Positions 40,625 through 48,531 of a stretch of DNA of 48,531 nucleotides are shown piece by piece. The notes below the pieces were generated by a model. The model saw only the letters and a list, made by a program, of their open reading frames with translations. It made no database searches and was not told the origin of the DNA. Within the stretch, counting starts at the first letter, position 1, and each line of letters begins with the position of its first letter. The stretch lies in the NCBI GenBank assembly GCA_902604565.1, contig CACKZF010000004.1, positions 1-48,531 of the forward strand, given 5' to 3'. The stretch comes from an uncultured Pelagibacteraceae bacterium. Lineage in GTDB: Bacteria; Pseudomonadota; Alphaproteobacteria; Pelagibacterales; Pelagibacteraceae. Both the position numbers and the translations under genes were made by a program.

Positions 40625-41329
40625 TTATTTAACATTCCATCTATATCCACTTCCATATCTTGTTTCAATTGCTGAAAAATCACTATCTATCTTTTTAAAT
40701 TTTTTTCTTATTCTTTTAACATGACTATCAATAGTCCTATCTTCTATATCTGTGTCTTCTCGATAAGCTACGTCCATGAGTAAAGCTCTCTCTTTAATCA
40801 TTCCTGGTCTTTTTGCTAATTCCTCAACAATTTTAAATTCTGTTGTAGTCAGTTTATCAGGCAATTGTTTACCATCCCACTCACATTCAAGTTGGGAAGG
40901 ATCTAATTTTAACTTACCATGAGAAATTACATTTTTATTTTCTTCTATATTGATGTCCTTATCTTTTTTTCGTAATTGTACTTTAATTCTTTCAACTAAA
41001 ACTTTGGTTGAAAATCCTCCAGTTTTACCAACAAAGTCATCTGCACCGAGTTTTAAACCACTAACCTCATCTGTTACTTCATCTTTAGAAGTTAAAAAAA
41101 TTACTGGCATGGAAGTTTTTTTTCTAAGTTTTCTTAAAAGTTCTTCACCATCCATTCTTGGCATTTTAATATCAATCACAGCAAGATCAGGTGGTGTTCT
41201 TGATAATCCAACAAGAGCATTTTCACCATCAATATAAGTTTGAACTTTAAAACCCTCTTTTTCTAAAGCCATCTGGACAGATGTTAATAAATTTCTATCA
41301 TCATCTACTAACGCAATTGTTTGTGACAT
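40625..41329 (-). CDS. chvI: OmpR-family response regulator, ChvI-like
   Basis: IALVDDDRNLLTSVQMALEKEGF; VIDIKMPRMDGEELLRKLR; winged-helix C-terminus. Confidence 0.9.
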   Translation of the reverse strand: MSQTIALVDDDRNLLTSVQMALEKEGFKVQTYIDGENALVGLSRTPPDLAVIDIKMPRMDGEELLRKLRKKTSMPVIFLTSKDEVTDEVSGLKLGADDFVGKTGGFSTKVLVERIKVQLRKKDKDINIEENKNVISHGKLKLDPSQLECEWDGKQLPDKLTTTEFKIVEELAKRPGMIKERALLMDVAYREDTDIEDRTIDSHVKRIRKKFKKIDSDFSAIETRYGSGYRWNVK

Positions 41330-41379
41330 AAATTAAAATAAAAATACTAAATTGTTCATATTAGGGCAATTGTTTGTTT

Positions 41380-44154
41380 TCAATGAAGTTCACCCCAATT
41401 TTCTCCAATATTCACATCGACTAAAAGAGGTATCGAAAATGAATGAAGCTCACTATCTTTGACACTCAACATCATATCCTTAATGAATTTAGTACTTTTT
41501 TTTGTTTCTTTTGAGCTTTCCTCAAAAATTAACTCATCGTGTATCTGCAACAACATTTTTAAACTATTATTTTTATTATTGGAGATTTCTTTATTTATCC
41601 TAATCATTGCTAATCTCATTATCTCTGATGCCGACCCTTGAATTGGAGCATTTATCGCTGCCCTCTCTTGAAAATTTCTTATATTAAAATTTTTATCGTT
41701 AATTCCAGTGAGATGTGTTTTTCTTCCAAATATATTACTTACATAGCCACTTTTTCTACAAAAATTTACAGTTGTTTTCATGTAATCTTTAATTTCTGGA
41801 AATTTTTTAAAATAAGAATTTAAAAATTCTTCTGCTTCATTGTTTGAAACATTGATTTGTTTGGCTAGACCATATTGTGATATGCCATAAATAATCCCAA
41901 AGTTGATTGCTTTTGCTTTTCTTCTTGTTTCTGAATCAATTTTATTAATTTCTTTTCCAAAAACCTGACTAGCTGTCAAAGTATGAATGTCTTCATTGTT
42001 TAAAAACGCCTTTTTCAACTGTTTTACATCTGCTAAATCTGCCAAAATTCTCATTTCAACTTGGTTGTAGTCTGCTGAAATCAATTTATTATTTTTTTCA
42101 GAAACAAAGGCTTTTCTTATATCTTTACCATCATCTGATTTTATTGGAATATTTTGTAAATTTGGATCACTAGATGCAAGTCTACCTGTTGTAGTAGCTG
42201 CTAACAAAAAAGATGTATGAACTCTTTTAGTATTTTTATTGATGTGTTCTGGCAATGCATCTGAGTAAGTATTTTTAAGTTTACTTATCTGCCTCCATTC
42301 CAAGATGAGTTTTGGAAATTCATAACCTTTAAAAGCTAGGTCCTCTAAAACTGAAGCACTAGTAGCAAAACTTCCTTTTTTTGTTTTTTTTAAAGCTGCT
42401 ATTTTTAAATCATTATACATTATTTCACCAAGTTGCTTAGTTGATCCGATGTTAAATGTTTTCTTTGAAATCTTAAAAATAGATTTTTCTAATTTTTCGA
42501 TTTTAGTTGAAAATTTTGAAGACAGTTTGTTGAGTGAAGATTTATCAAGTTTAATACCCTTTATTTCCATCTCTGCTAGTATTTTAATTAGTGGTTTTTC
42601 AAATAACTCATAGATATTCAATAATTTTTCTGCTTTTAATGATTTTAAAAAAATTTTGTATAATCTAAATGTAATATCTGCATCTTCAGCCGCATAATCT
42701 TTAGCCTCAGATATATTAACTTCTGAAAAATTAAGTTGTTTTTTTCCCGTCCCAACTAAATCTTTAAATTTAATAGTTTTATGACCTAGATGGATCTCTG
42801 AAAGAGTATCCATATTATGCCTATTTTTACCAGCGTCTAGTGTGTAAGACATAAGCATAGTATCTTCCATGGAATTTAAAGTTATTCCACGGTGGTAAAA
42901 GACAATGAAATCAAACTTAATGTTTTGTCCTACTTTTTTAATACTCTCATCCTCTAAATAATTCTTTAAAACGCTTAAGACTTTTTTTTCGTTAAGATTA
43001 TTTCCACTAACATGATTTAATGGAATATAACATGCTTTTCCAATTCTGTTAGAAATTGAAATACCTACTAAATTTGCTGTGTGAGGGTCTAATGAGGTTG
43101 TTTCAGTATCTATTGCAAATTCACCTATTTCCTCAGATTGTTTCATATAATCTTCAATTTCCTTCTCATTTTTAATTAATTGATAATTTTTTTTCTTGAT
43201 TTCTGATGTTTTTTCTAAATTTTTTTCAATATCTTTAGTTAAAGGATTATTTGTACCTCCATATTTTGAGATGGCTGAACTCAATAGCCTATTAAATTCC
43301 ATTTCTCTTAGAAAAGAATAAAGCTTATCTTGATCAACACTTTTCAATATGAATTCTTCAATTTTATTTTTTACAGGTACATCTTTTTTTAATGTAACTA
43401 GTTTTTTACTAATAATTGCATTGTCCTTGTTATCTATTAAAGTTTCTCTTCTTTTATTCTGTTTTATTTTTGATGCATTTTTTAATAAATTTTCTAAAGT
43501 TCCATATTGATTTATCAATTCAGCAGCTGTTTTAATTCCTATACCAGGTACACCAGGTACATTATCTGTGCTATCACCAGCTAAAGATTGAACATCTATT
43601 ACTTTTTCTGGCGTAACTCCAAATTTGTTGTGGACATCGTCTTGGTTTATAAATTTGTTCTTCATTGGATCATAAATTCTCACTCCTTTTTTATAAAGCT
43701 GCATTAAATCTTTGTCGGAAGAAACAATTGTTACCTTTGCACCTATATCTAAAATTTTTTCTACATAAGTTGCAATTAAATCATCTGCCTCATAATTGAT
43801 TAACTCAATTGAAGGTAAATTAAAGGCTTTTACAGATTGCCTTATGTATTCAAATTGAGGAATTAAATCGTCAGGTGCATCAGATCTATTTCCTTTATAC
43901 TCTGAATATATTTCATTTCTAAAATTTTTTCTTGCTGAGTCAAATATTACAGCAAAGTGTGTAGGTTTTTCTAAATTATCATCTGATTTAGAGTCCTCTA
44001 ATAACTTAAAAAGCATATTGCAAAAACCACTGACAGCACCTACTGGCAATCCATCACTTTTTCTAGTTAAAGGAGGAAGGGCATAATATGCTCTGAAAAT
44101 GTATCCCGAACCATCTATTAAGTAAAAATGGTCACTTTTTTTAATTTTATCCAT
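41380..44154 (-). CDS. polA: DNA polymerase I
   Basis: 924 aa; 5'-3' exo, 3'-5' exo (FAIDTETTSLDPHTA), polymerase (SADYNQVEMRILADL, AKAINFGIIYGIS, LLQIHDELIFE). Confidence 0.97.
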   Translation of the reverse strand: MDKIKKSDHFYLIDGSGYIFRAYYALPPLTRKSDGLPVGAVSGFCNMLFKLLEDSKSDDNLEKPTHFAVIFDSARKNFRNEIYSEYKGNRSDAPDDLIPQFEYIRQSVKAFNLPSIELINYEADDLIATYVEKILDIGAKVTIVSSDKDLMQLYKKGVRIYDPMKNKFINQDDVHNKFGVTPEKVIDVQSLAGDSTDNVPGVPGIGIKTAAELINQYGTLENLLKNASKIKQNKRRETLIDNKDNAIISKKLVTLKKDVPVKNKIEEFILKSVDQDKLYSFLREMEFNRLLSSAISKYGGTNNPLTKDIEKNLEKTSEIKKKNYQLIKNEKEIEDYMKQSEEIGEFAIDTETTSLDPHTANLVGISISNRIGKACYIPLNHVSGNNLNEKKVLSVLKNYLEDESIKKVGQNIKFDFIVFYHRGITLNSMEDTMLMSYTLDAGKNRHNMDTLSEIHLGHKTIKFKDLVGTGKKQLNFSEVNISEAKDYAAEDADITFRLYKIFLKSLKAEKLLNIYELFEKPLIKILAEMEIKGIKLDKSSLNKLSSKFSTKIEKLEKSIFKISKKTFNIGSTKQLGEIMYNDLKIAALKKTKKGSFATSASVLEDLAFKGYEFPKLILEWRQISKLKNTYSDALPEHINKNTKRVHTSFLLAATTTGRLASSDPNLQNIPIKSDDGKDIRKAFVSEKNNKLISADYNQVEMRILADLADVKQLKKAFLNNEDIHTLTASQVFGKEINKIDSETRRKAKAINFGIIYGISQYGLAKQINVSNNEAEEFLNSYFKKFPEIKDYMKTTVNFCRKSGYVSNIFGRKTHLTGINDKNFNIRNFQERAAINAPIQGSASEIMRLAMIRINKEISNNKNNSLKMLLQIHDELIFEESSKETKKSTKFIKDMMLSVKDSELHSFSIPLLVDVNIGENWGELH

Positions 44155-44204
44155 AATGTAATGATATCTTAATTTTTATAAATGTAATAAATGTATGCCC
44201 TCAT

Positions 44205-45134
44205 ATGAATAAAAAAAACGTATTAACTGTTAAAAACTTGAATAAAGTTTATTCAAAAAACGGTTCTAAACAAACGCATGCGCTTAATAATTTAAACTTA
44301 GAAGTGAAAGAAGGTGAAATTTTTGGTCTATTAGGACCAAATGGTGCAGGAAAGAGTACATTTATAAACATATTAGGTGGATCAGTTGTAAAAACTGGTG
44401 GTGAAGTAAATGTTTGGGGGTTTAACTTAGATAAAAATCCTAGACAAGTTAGAGCATCTATTGGAATTGTTCCACAAGAGGTAAACTTTGATCCATTTTT
44501 TAGTCCTAGAAAACTCTTAGAGCTCCAAGCAGGACTATACGGAATTAGAGAAAAGGATAGAATTACAGATACTATATTGAAGTTGGTATCATTAGAAGAA
44601 CAAGCTGACAGTTATGCTAGAGCCTTATCTGGTGGTATGAAGAGAAGATTACTTGTAGCAAAAGCGATGGTACATCAACCTCCAATTATAATTTTAGACG
44701 AACCTACCGCAGGAGTTGATGTGGAGCTTAGAAATACAATGTGGGAAAATGTGAAATCTTTGAACAAACAAGGGGTAACAACAATACTAACAACTCATTA
44801 CCTTGAGGAAGCAGAAAAAATGTGCGATAGAATTGGAATCCTAAGTGGAGGAAAATTAGTTGCTTTAGATACGACTAAAAATCTCTTAGAAAGAATTCAA
44901 ACTAAAATTGTGTATGTCACCACAGATAAAAAAACTAATATTAAAGACAACACTTTTGAGTCATTAAAAGTTATATCAAATGACGGAAACAGGTTAGTTT
45001 TATCATATGAAAAGAGTAAACTAAGCATAGACTCAATAATCTCAGAAATTAAAAAACAAGATATAAAAATACAAGATATTTCAACTGATGATGGAGATCT
45101 TGAAGATGTATTTTTAAGACTTACAAAAAATTAA
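44205..45134 (+). CDS. ABC-2 type transporter ATP-binding protein (DrrA/NodI-like)
   Basis: GLLGPNGAGKSTFINILGG; ALSGGMKRRLLVAKAMVHQPPIIILDEPTAGVD; no permease gene adjacent. Confidence 0.92.
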   Translation: MNKKNVLTVKNLNKVYSKNGSKQTHALNNLNLEVKEGEIFGLLGPNGAGKSTFINILGGSVVKTGGEVNVWGFNLDKNPRQVRASIGIVPQEVNFDPFFSPRKLLELQAGLYGIREKDRITDTILKLVSLEEQADSYARALSGGMKRRLLVAKAMVHQPPIIILDEPTAGVDVELRNTMWENVKSLNKQGVTTILTTHYLEEAEKMCDRIGILSGGKLVALDTTKNLLERIQTKIVYVTTDKKTNIKDNTFESLKVISNDGNRLVLSYEKSKLSIDSIISEIKKQDIKIQDISTDDGDLEDVFLRLTKN

Positions 45135-45135
45135 A

Positions 45136-45699
45136 TTATCTAGGAGATCTTTTAGAAAGTATTCTTTGAAGAGTTCTTCTATGCATTTTTAGTCTTCTTG
45201 CAGTTTCAGAGACATTTCTGTTACATAACTCAAAAACTCTGTGTATGTGCTCCCATTTTACTCTATCCGCTGACATTGGGTTTTCAGGAGGCGCTGGTTT
45301 TTGATTTGGGTCAGCTAAAAGTGCTTTTTCAACATCATCTGCGTCTGCTGGCTTAGCAATATAATCAATTGCTCCCTCTTTAATTGCAGCTACTGCTGTT
45401 GGTATGTTGCCATATCCCGTTAACATAATAATTCTGCTTTTAATGTTTACCTTTTGAATTTCTTTAACTACCTCTAGTCCATTCCCGTCATTCAATCTAA
45501 GATCAACGACAGCAAATGCAGGGCTTTTTGATTTTACATTATCAATACCAATTTTTACACTCTCTGCTTGTGTAACTGTAAAACCTTTCTTTTCCATAGC
45601 TCTTGCCAATCTTTGTCTAAATGGATTGTCATCGTCTACAATTAAAAGCGATTTATCCTCAAAATCGCTTAGTTTTTGGAGTGTTGGTTGATTAATCAT
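45136..45699 (-). CDS. regA: ActR/RegA/PrrA-type redox response regulator
   Basis: LLIVDDDNPFRQRLARAMEKKGFTV; DLRLNDGNGLEVVKEI; Fis-type HTH RNVSETARRLKMHRRTLQRILSKRSPR. Confidence 0.92.
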   Translation of the reverse strand: MINQPTLQKLSDFEDKSLLIVDDDNPFRQRLARAMEKKGFTVTQAESVKIGIDNVKSKSPAFAVVDLRLNDGNGLEVVKEIQKVNIKSRIIMLTGYGNIPTAVAAIKEGAIDYIAKPADADDVEKALLADPNQKPAPPENPMSADRVKWEHIHRVFELCNRNVSETARRLKMHRRTLQRILSKRSPR

Positions 45700-45791
45700 A
45701 GCCCTTATATGGAAGTGAATTTTAATATTTCAATAGCATTATTTACTTTACATTATTAAATATTTCCCATAAATGCTGCATTTATGAAATT

Positions 45792-45820
45792 TGCATAGGT
45801 GTTATGCAGGTTTTTTTTGT
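45792..45820 (+). promoter_or_regulatory. Terminator-like hairpin in the ODC leader
   Basis: TGCATA-GGTGT-TATGCA followed by GG and an 8-T run, about 25 nt before the ODC start. Confidence 0.4.
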
Positions 45821-45843
45821 AAATTTTTTTTAGAGGTGCAGTT

Positions 45844-47022
45844 ATGCAAAAATTTAAGTCAGTTGAAGAATTAGTTAACCAGCTGAGACCAACAGGACCT
45901 GTTTATTGTATTAGAAAAGAGTCAATTAAATTGGCATCTAAATACTTCCAAAAAAATTTCCCTGGAAAAATACTTTATGCTTTAAAAACCAACCCTCATC
46001 CAGTAGTTCTTAAAACTATTGTTGAGAGTGGTATTAACCATTTTGACGTAGCCTCTATCAGAGAAATAGAGTCTATAAGAAAAATAAGCCCAGATGCGAA
46101 TTGTTCTTATATGCATACAGTTAAAAGCAGAGAAAGTATTAAAGAGGCATATTTTAAATATAATGTTAAGGCCTTTTCTTTGGATACTAAAGATGAATTA
46201 ATTAAAATTTTAGAAAGTACAAATTACGCTAAAGACTTAGAATTATTTGTTAGAGTTTCTGTTTCTAATGAACATGCGGAGATTGATTTATCAAAAAAAT
46301 TTGGAGCCATTAATACTGAAGCAGCTGGATTACTTAGATTAACAAAACAATATTCTAAAAAAATTGGACTTAGTTTTCATGTTGGTTCACAATGTATGCA
46401 CCCAATATCTTATTCAAAAGGAATATTTGAGATCAATAATATAATTAAAAAAACAAAAATTATTCCCGATGTAATCAATGTTGGAGGTGGCTTTCCAACT
46501 ATTTATCCTGATCTTATTCCTCAATCTTTAAATGCTTACTTTAATGAAATTAAAAAAGGTTTAAATAATTTAAAATTGGATAAGCTTCCAGAAATTATTT
46601 GTGAACCTGGAAGAGCGATTGTTGCAGAAAGTGGTTCAACAATTGTAAGAGTTGATTTAAGAAAAAAACAAAAACTTTATATAAATGATGGAACATATGG
46701 AACTTTATTTGACGCAGGTGTTCCAAACATAGTTTACCCATCAAAAATGATAACCGGTGGAAGAATAATCTCCAAGAAATTAACATCTTTTGATTTCTAT
46801 GGCCCAACTTGTGATAGCATGGATTATATGAAAGGTCCTTTTATTTTACCAAATAATATAAAAGAAAATGATTATATAGAGTTAGGTCAACTTGGAGCCT
46901 ATGGATTAACTTTTAGAACTAATTTTAATGGATTTTACTCAGAAGATATTTACGAAGTTGAAGATAATCCAATTATGACCATGTATGACAAAGAAACAAA
47001 TAAAGAGTTTCTTGTTGCTTAA
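45844..47022 (+). CDS. Ornithine/lysine decarboxylase family (PLP fold III)
   Basis: ILYALKTNPHPVVLKTI (PLP Lys), SFHVGSQCMHPISY, CEPGRAIVAESGS, GPTCDSMD. Confidence 0.93.
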   Translation: MQKFKSVEELVNQLRPTGPVYCIRKESIKLASKYFQKNFPGKILYALKTNPHPVVLKTIVESGINHFDVASIREIESIRKISPDANCSYMHTVKSRESIKEAYFKYNVKAFSLDTKDELIKILESTNYAKDLELFVRVSVSNEHAEIDLSKKFGAINTEAAGLLRLTKQYSKKIGLSFHVGSQCMHPISYSKGIFEINNIIKKTKIIPDVINVGGGFPTIYPDLIPQSLNAYFNEIKKGLNNLKLDKLPEIICEPGRAIVAESGSTIVRVDLRKKQKLYINDGTYGTLFDAGVPNIVYPSKMITGGRIISKKLTSFDFYGPTCDSMDYMKGPFILPNNIKENDYIELGQLGAYGLTFRTNFNGFYSEDIYEVEDNPIMTMYDKETNKEFLVA

Positions 47023-48062
47023 TGTCAGATAATAAAAGCCAATCAAGTAACAGAAAAAGTGATTTACTAAGTAAAGAAGTAGAGCATATTGATATAACTT
47101 CTTTTGATGCTAGAAAAATCGTCTCTTCAATGAAAAAAATGTCTTTCGTTTCAAGAGAGACTGCAAATGCAGCAAATATTTATAATGAAATGATAAATGA
47201 TAAGGATTGTACAATCTTTTTAACTCTTGCAGGATCAACGTCTGCTGCAGGATGTATGCATATTTATAGAGATTTAGTTAAGTATAATATGGTAGATGCA
47301 ATAGTAGCGACTGGGGCTTCAATTATTGATATGGATTTCTTTGAAGCACTTGGTTTTAAACATTATCAAGGGTCGCAATATCAAGATGATACAGAGCTAA
47401 GAAATAACTACGTTGATAGAATATATGATACTTACATTGATGAAGAAGAGCTTCAGATGTGCGATAAAACTATTGGAGAAATTGCAGATCAATTAGAACC
47501 CAGAAGTTATACATCAAGAGAATTTATAAAAGAAATTGGTAAATATCTAAAAACTAACGCAAAGAAGAGAGACTCTTTAATAGAAGTTGCCTATGACAAC
47601 AACGTTCCAATTTTCTGTCCAGCTTTTACTGACTCAAGTGCTGGATTTGGGCTTGTAATGCATCAAGAAAGAAACCCAAAAAATCATATCACAATCGACT
47701 CAATCCGAGAGTTTAGAGAATTAACTGAAATTAAAATTAAATCGAAAGGATCAGGTCTTTTTATGATTGGAGGAGGTGTGCCAAAAAATTTTATTCAAGA
47801 CACTGTCATATGTGCTGAACTTTTAGGTAAAGATGTAGATATGCATAAATATGCAATTCAAATAACAGTTGCTGATTCTAGAGATGGAGCATGCAGTAGC
47901 TCAACATTAAAAGAGGCAAGCTCATGGGGCAAAGTAGATATTACAAAAGAGCAAATGGTTTTTGCAGAAGCAACAAGTGTATTACCCTTAATAGCTAGTG
48001 ACGCCTATCATCAGGGTAAATGGAAAAATAGAGAGAGAAAAAATTTTTCCAAGATATTTTGA
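47022..48062 (+). CDS. Deoxyhypusine synthase-like enzyme (bacterial homospermidine synthase/SpeY-like)
   Basis: TLAGSTSAAGCMHIYRDLVKYNMVDAIVATGASI; catalytic Lys context EASSWGKVD conserved. Confidence 0.9.
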   Translation: MSDNKSQSSNRKSDLLSKEVEHIDITSFDARKIVSSMKKMSFVSRETANAANIYNEMINDKDCTIFLTLAGSTSAAGCMHIYRDLVKYNMVDAIVATGASIIDMDFFEALGFKHYQGSQYQDDTELRNNYVDRIYDTYIDEEELQMCDKTIGEIADQLEPRSYTSREFIKEIGKYLKTNAKKRDSLIEVAYDNNVPIFCPAFTDSSAGFGLVMHQERNPKNHITIDSIREFRELTEIKIKSKGSGLFMIGGGVPKNFIQDTVICAELLGKDVDMHKYAIQITVADSRDGACSSSTLKEASSWGKVDITKEQMVFAEATSVLPLIASDAYHQGKWKNRERKNFSKIF

Positions 48063-48065
48063 TTA

Positions 48066-48531
48066 ATGATCAAAAAAATCAAAATTGGTTTAATACAAAG
48101 TAAATCTTTAGGGTCAATTCAATCTAATATTGATTTAGCTATAAAAAATATAAAAAAAGCTGCTAAGAAAAAAGCAAAGATAATTTGTCTACCAGAACTA
48201 TTTTTGACTAATTACTTTTGCCAAACAGAAAGTCATTCAAACTTTAAGTTAGCAGAAAAAATTCCAGGAAAGACCTCTAAAATATTTTGTGATTTAGCAA
48301 AAAAACTCGGTGTTGTATTGAATATTACGATGTTCGAAAAAAAAACATCTGGGTTTTATCATAACACCAGTATCATTATTAATGAAAATGGTACTATTTT
48401 ATCTAAATATCGTAAGATGCACATACCTGATGACCCAGGGTATTATGAAAAATTTTATTTTAGTCCTGGAGACCTTGGATTTAAAAGTGTTAAGACGAAA
48501 TTTGGAAAGATAGGTCCTCTTATATGTTGGG
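48066..48531 (+). CDS. aguB: N-carbamoylputrescine amidase-like carbon-nitrogen hydrolase (partial, runs off the window)
   Basis: MIKKIKIGLIQSKSLGSIQSNIDLAIKNIKKAAKKKAKIICLPELFLTNYFCQTE...ILSKYRKMHIPDDPGYYEKFYFSPGD. Confidence 0.88.
   Translation, partial: MIKKIKIGLIQSKSLGSIQSNIDLAIKNIKKAAKKKAKIICLPELFLTNYFCQTESHSNFKLAEKIPGKTSKIFCDLAKKLGVVLNITMFEKKTSGFYHNTSIIINENGTILSKYRKMHIPDDPGYYEKFYFSPGDLGFKSVKTKFGKIGPLICW

Overview
AT-rich, very tightly packed chromosomal window that reads as a streamlined alphaproteobacterium, most likely SAR11/Pelagibacterales. This assignment rests on gene content, low GC and minimal spacers; no search was run. It holds about 49 protein-coding genes: ileS (partial), ribF, a HAD hydrolase, groES-groEL, typA, aceA with a divergent RamB-like regulator, cfa, a DapA-like gene, GT9, ptrB, hsp20, a complete BMP-type (purine nucleoside-like) ABC importer, a purine PRTase, tandem DUF1330 genes, an AlkA-like glycosylase, msrA-sseA-RND pump, a DUF1476/zeta-like gene, gpmA, murU-amgK-tsaE-ahcY-chvG-chvI, polA, regA/actR, and the start of a polyamine cluster (ODC-like, deoxyhypusine synthase-like, AguB-like). 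I saw no rRNA, tRNA, CRISPR array or transposon. The main candidates for a second look are: (1) a compact ROSE-like RNA thermometer directly upstream of hsp20, behind a heat-shock-type promoter; (2) an unlisted 53-aa small ORF in the aceA leader, next to a phased TTTACAA repeat array and an 18-bp palindrome upstream of the RamB-like regulator; (3) an RND membrane-fusion protein that appears to lack the alpha-hairpin entirely; (4) a hairpin plus T-run in the ornithine decarboxylase leader, heading a polyamine operon with a DHS-like enzyme; (5) a poly-lysine/coiled-coil protein of unknown function; (6) repeated 4-bp stop-codon-sharing overlaps at convergent gene pairs.
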